The notes beneath the pieces are model-generated. The model did no database searches and was not told the origin of the DNA. It worked only from the letters and a program-made list of their open reading frames with translations. From NCBI GenBank assembly GCA_014377795.1, contig JACMOY010000274.1:1-7881 (forward strand): a stretch of 7,881 nucleotides of DNA, given 5' to 3'. This DNA comes from Actinomycetota bacterium (lineage in GTDB: Bacteria > Actinomycetota > Actinomycetes > Actinomycetales > Angustibacteraceae). Below are positions 5,799 to 7,881 of this stretch, piece after piece. The position numbers and the translations under genes are program-made. Position 1 is the stretch's first letter, and the number at the start of each line of letters is the position of its first letter.

Positions 5799-6635
5799 CT
5801 AACGCGCCGTGCTCGTGCTCACCAGTGGATCAAGCCCGCGGCCGAGCAGCCCCAGCACGTGCCGGGGCCGGTTGGTGATGATGGCGTCGACACCCAGATC
5901 GACGCACAGCTCGACGTCCGCGGTGCGGTCGACCGTCCACACGTGCACCCGGCGGCCCGCGGCCCGGACGCGGTCGACGTACCGCGGGTGCTTGCGCACC
6001 GTCTCGATGTCGAGCCCGACGGCGCCGACGCCCCGCGGCAGGGTGCTGTCGCGGTACACCCGGCGCATCCGGTTCTCGATCAGCAGCACCAGCGGCACCT
6101 GCGGGGTCAGCTGGCGCATCCGTCCCAGCGCGAGTGGCGAGAACGACATCACCCGCACCGGGGGCGTGGTGCCGCGCCAGGGCCGCGCCCAGCCGTAGTC
6201 GTCCAGCACCGCCGCGAGCGCCCGCTCGACCTGCCCGGCGTACCGCGTGGGGTGCTTGGTCTCGATCGCGACCGTCACCGGGCGGTCGGCGTCGCGGACG
6301 GCGTCCAGCAGCCGGCGCAGGGTGAGCAGCCGGCCGTCGTCACGGTCCGGCTGCTCGGGGTCGCCCGGCCGGGTGCTCCACGACGCCCAGTCCAGCCGTT
6401 CCAGCTCGGCCAGCTCGAGCGAGGACACCGGTCCGCGGCCGTTGGAGGTGCGGTTCACCCGCCGGTCGTGCACGCACACCAGGTGGTTGTCGGCTGTGAG
6501 CCGGACGTCGCACTCCAGGGCGTCGGCGCCCAGGTCGATCGCCCGCAGGTACGCGCTGAGGGTGTGCTCGGGCTGCTCGGTGCTCGATCCCCGGTGGGCG
6601 ACCACCTCGGGCCCCATCTCGCGCTGCGCGGCCAC
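5799..6635 (-). CDS. Glycerophosphodiester phosphodiesterase (GDPD family)
   Basis: This enzyme hydrolyses glycerophosphodiesters from phospholipid breakdown to glycerol 3-phosphate and an alcohol, using a divalent metal. The 278-aa TIM-barrel shows the family hallmarks: VVAHRGSSTEQPEHTL (about 11-26, catalytic His14 and Arg15), ADALECDVRLTADNHLVCVHD (38-57, metal ligands Glu41 and Asp43, catalytic His56), a GDPD insertion region, IETKH (124-128, Glu125), VMSFSP (162-167), HVWTVD (231-236) and GVDAIITNRPRHVL at the end. No signal peptide is seen, so it is cytoplasmic, unlike secreted GlpQ types. The start is GTG at 6633-6635; an ATG six codons in (6615-6617) is equally possible, as neither has a clear ribosome site. 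The TAG stop is 63 bases before the ATPase start. This order (GDPD, ATPase, DUF5926) is one I recall in other actinomycetes. The exact substrate is not deducible. Confidence 0.95.
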   Translation of the reverse strand: MAAQREMGPEVVAHRGSSTEQPEHTLSAYLRAIDLGADALECDVRLTADNHLVCVHDRRVNRTSNGRGPVSSLELAELERLDWASWSTRPGDPEQPDRDDGRLLTLRRLLDAVRDADRPVTVAIETKHPTRYAGQVERALAAVLDDYGWARPWRGTTPPVRVMSFSPLALGRMRQLTPQVPLVLLIENRMRRVYRDSTLPRGVGAVGLDIETVRKHPRYVDRVRAAGRRVHVWTVDRTADVELCVDLGVDAIITNRPRHVLGLLGRGLDPLVSTSTAR

Positions 6636-6783
6636 GGGTGCAAGCCTGGCACACGCTTCTCGACCGGCACCCGGATGACCGGGGTGTTGGGCCGTTTCGG
6701 TGACCGGCCCCCCTCCCCGCCTGCACGTCTGCGTCGAAGCACGCGAGGGGCCATGCGCAGGGCAGTGCGGCCGGCTGCTGCGG

Positions 6784-6809
6784 GTCGACCCCGCGCTCGC
6801 GGGGACGAC
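6784..6809. repeat. 12-bp inverted repeat after the AAA ATPase gene, type I-E CRISPR-repeat-like
   Basis: GTCGACCCCGCG (6784-6795), a 2-base centre CT, and CGCGGGGACGAC (6798-6809) form a stem of 12 positions with one mismatch. It lies 16-41 bases after the ATPase stop in the direction of minus-strand transcription, a terminator-like position without a U-tract. Extended to 28 bases (6782-6809) it resembles a type I-E CRISPR repeat, but no second copy exists in the window. Confidence 0.5.
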
Positions 6810-6813
6810 GCGA

Positions 6814-6829
6814 GCTGAGCCGGCTCAGC
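6814..6829. repeat. 16-bp perfect palindrome spanning the AAA ATPase stop codon
   Basis: GCTGAGCCGGCTCAGC reads the same on both strands and includes the TGA stop of the ATPase gene (6825-6827). With the hairpin at 6784-6809 it gives two structured elements in a row at the gene's 3' end. A perfect palindrome with no loop folds poorly as RNA, so DNA binding or chance are alternatives. Confidence 0.45.
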
Positions 6830-7881
6830 CGTGGGCCCGCAGGTAGCGCCCGAAGTGCGGCACGGTGAACGCGATCCGGCCGCGCTCGGCCGAGGACACC
6901 AGCCCCTTCTTCAGCAGCGCGTCGCGGGCGGGTGACAGCGACTGCGGCTTGCGGGCCAGGTGCTCGGCGACCGCCGCCGTCGGCACCTGGTCGGCGTCCG
7001 CGAGCTCGTGCGCGACGTCGGCCATGGCCCGCAGGTACTCGCGCTCGCCCGGCGTAGCCCGCTCGTAGCGCGAGCCGAAGAACCCCACGGCCAGCTCGGC
7101 CTCGGCGATCGGCGCCGCCACCCGGACGTCGTCCGCGGTGACCGGCGAGCCGGTGGCGACGTCCCACGCGGCCTTGCCGTACGCCTGGACGAAGTAGGGG
7201 TAGCCGGCGGTGGCCTCGTACATCGCAACCAGCGCGTCCGGCGTCCAGTCGGCATCCTCGTCGCGGGCCGGCGCCTCGAGGGCGCGGTCGGCGGCGGCGC
7301 GGTCGAGCCGGTCGATGCGGGCGTAGCGGAACAGCCGCTCGCTGTAGGACTTGCTGGCCGACAGCACCGCCGGCAGGTGCGGCAGGCCCGCGCCGACGAC
7401 GATCAGCGGCAGCCGCTGCTGCGAGATCTCGTGGCAGGCCGCGCACAGGGCCGAGACGTCGTCCGGGCCGATGTCCTGCATCTCGTCGATGAACACCGCG
7501 ACGCCACGGCTGGAGTCGGCGGCCAACCCCGCGACGTCCGCCAGCAGCTCGACCAGGTCGATCTCGATGTCGCCGCTGTCAGCGCGCCCAGTGACGGCCG
7601 GGACGTCGATACCGGGCTGCCAGCGGTCGCGCAGCCTGCTGGTGGGGTCGGCCTCGCGCAGCGCGAACGCCTTCAGGACGCCGAGCACGTGGTCGGTGTC
7701 CTCGCCGCGGGCGCCGAGCTCGCGCACGGCCAGGTGCAGCGCGGCGGACAGCTGGCGGCGCAGGGCGGTGTCGGGGCGGGCCTCGAGCTTGCCGGTGCCC
7801 CAGCCGCGGCGCACCGCGGCCGAGCGCAGCGCACCGAGCAGCACGGTCTTGCCCACCCCGCGCAGACCGGTGAGCACCAGC
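6825..7881 (-). CDS. AAA/STAND-type ATPase with C-terminal winged helix (5' end outside window)
   Basis: This is a P-loop ATPase lacking its N-terminus; about 352 residues are visible and the frame is still open at the window edge. Walker A is GLRGVGKT (bases 7845-7868). Walker B is AVFIDEMQD, about 120 residues later, with the Asp-Glu pair needed for metal binding and hydrolysis. LIVVGAGLP follows as a sensor-1-like strand, then a helical lid with GYPYFVQAYGKAAWD. The last 75 residues (from ERATPGEREYLRAMADVA) form a predicted winged helix: PTAAVAEHLARKPQSLSPARDALLKKGLV, then a wing ending FTVPHFGRYLRAH. This resembles the archaeal-type/Orc1-Cdc6-like ATP-binding proteins of actinomycetes, whose roles are mostly unknown. 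In homologues about 40-60 residues usually precede the P-loop; here they lie outside. The GTG at 7875-7877 is an internal Val. It is separated from the GDPD gene by 189 bases and is probably transcribed separately. Confidence 0.88.
   Translation of the reverse strand, partial: LVLTGLRGVGKTVLLGALRSAAVRRGWGTGKLEARPDTALRRQLSAALHLAVRELGARGEDTDHVLGVLKAFALREADPTSRLRDRWQPGIDVPAVTGRADSGDIEIDLVELLADVAGLAADSSRGVAVFIDEMQDIGPDDVSALCAACHEISQQRLPLIVVGAGLPHLPAVLSASKSYSERLFRYARIDRLDRAAADRALEAPARDEDADWTPDALVAMYEATAGYPYFVQAYGKAAWDVATGSPVTADDVRVAAPIAEAELAVGFFGSRYERATPGEREYLRAMADVAHELADADQVPTAAVAEHLARKPQSLSPARDALLKKGLVSSAERGRIAFTVPHFGRYLRAHG

Noticed and set aside
6784..6809. A CRISPR array at the right-hand gap
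   Set aside because: Only one repeat-like copy occurs; no second copy lies about 60 bases to either side, and the right flank is the conserved coding sequence of the ATPase.
5274..6818. A 514-codon open frame on the plus strand opposite the GDPD and ATPase genes
   Set aside because: Rich in His, Arg, Gly and Pro with no recognisable motif; the opposite strand holds two clearly conserved proteins throughout.
6636..6824. A promoter or RNA gene between the AAA ATPase and GDPD genes
   Set aside because: Apart from the two inverted repeats at 6784-6829, no TANNNT-type box at a sensible distance from the GDPD start and no tRNA-like fold could be seen by eye.
6340..7446. A 368-codon minus-strand open frame bridging the gap between the AAA ATPase and GDPD genes
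   Set aside because: It reads out of frame through two conserved genes and is Arg/Ala/Gly-rich, so the 189-base gap is treated as non-coding.

Overview
The window is very GC-rich, with third codon positions dominated by G/C. It encodes typical actinobacterial families: an F420/PPOX-type flavin protein, a DUF5926-like SEC-C protein, an RsbW-like ATPase and an arginine deiminase of the actinobacterial type. A high-GC actinomycete is the best guess; the genus cannot be read from this stretch. Nine protein genes are supported, two of them cut by the window edges. No RNA gene, insertion sequence, integrase or CRISPR array was seen. No gene-free gap exceeds about 190 bases.

Left edge, plus strand: the C-terminal half of arginine deiminase (to 656). 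Its stop overlaps tail-to-tail with a minus-strand gene for a small secreted protein (644-1138). The first ~50 bases look corrupted, with a 12-C run and family-conserved residues replaced by Pro, as at a poor contig end.

Middle, minus strand: read in the direction of transcription, the order is a glycerophosphodiester phosphodiesterase (5799-6635), an anti-sigma-factor-like ATPase (5301-5735), a SEC-C/DUF5926 protein (4297-5289), an SRPBCC protein (3896-4294), a large multidomain signalling protein (1694-3799) and a PPOX/F420-type flavin protein (1231-1638). The first four are tightly packed (gaps of 63, 11 and 2 nt) and could be one operon. A 97-nt gap with a strong hairpin separates them from the signalling gene. 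A clean 8-bp hairpin just after the PPOX stop probably ends the run.

The most interesting gene is the 701-aa signalling protein. It has an unclassified cysteine-rich N-terminus, then an EAL phosphodiesterase domain, then a LOV blue-light domain with the flavin-adduct cysteine (GRNCRLLQG), then a GGDEF cyclase domain with an intact active site and an RxxD inhibitory site. It is predicted to couple blue light to c-di-GMP turnover, and both enzymatic domains keep their key residues.

Right edge, minus strand: the 3' portion of an AAA/STAND-type ATPase with Walker A, Walker B and a C-terminal winged helix (6825-7881). Two inverted repeats follow its stop. One of them resembles, in length and form, a single type I-E CRISPR repeat, but no array is present.
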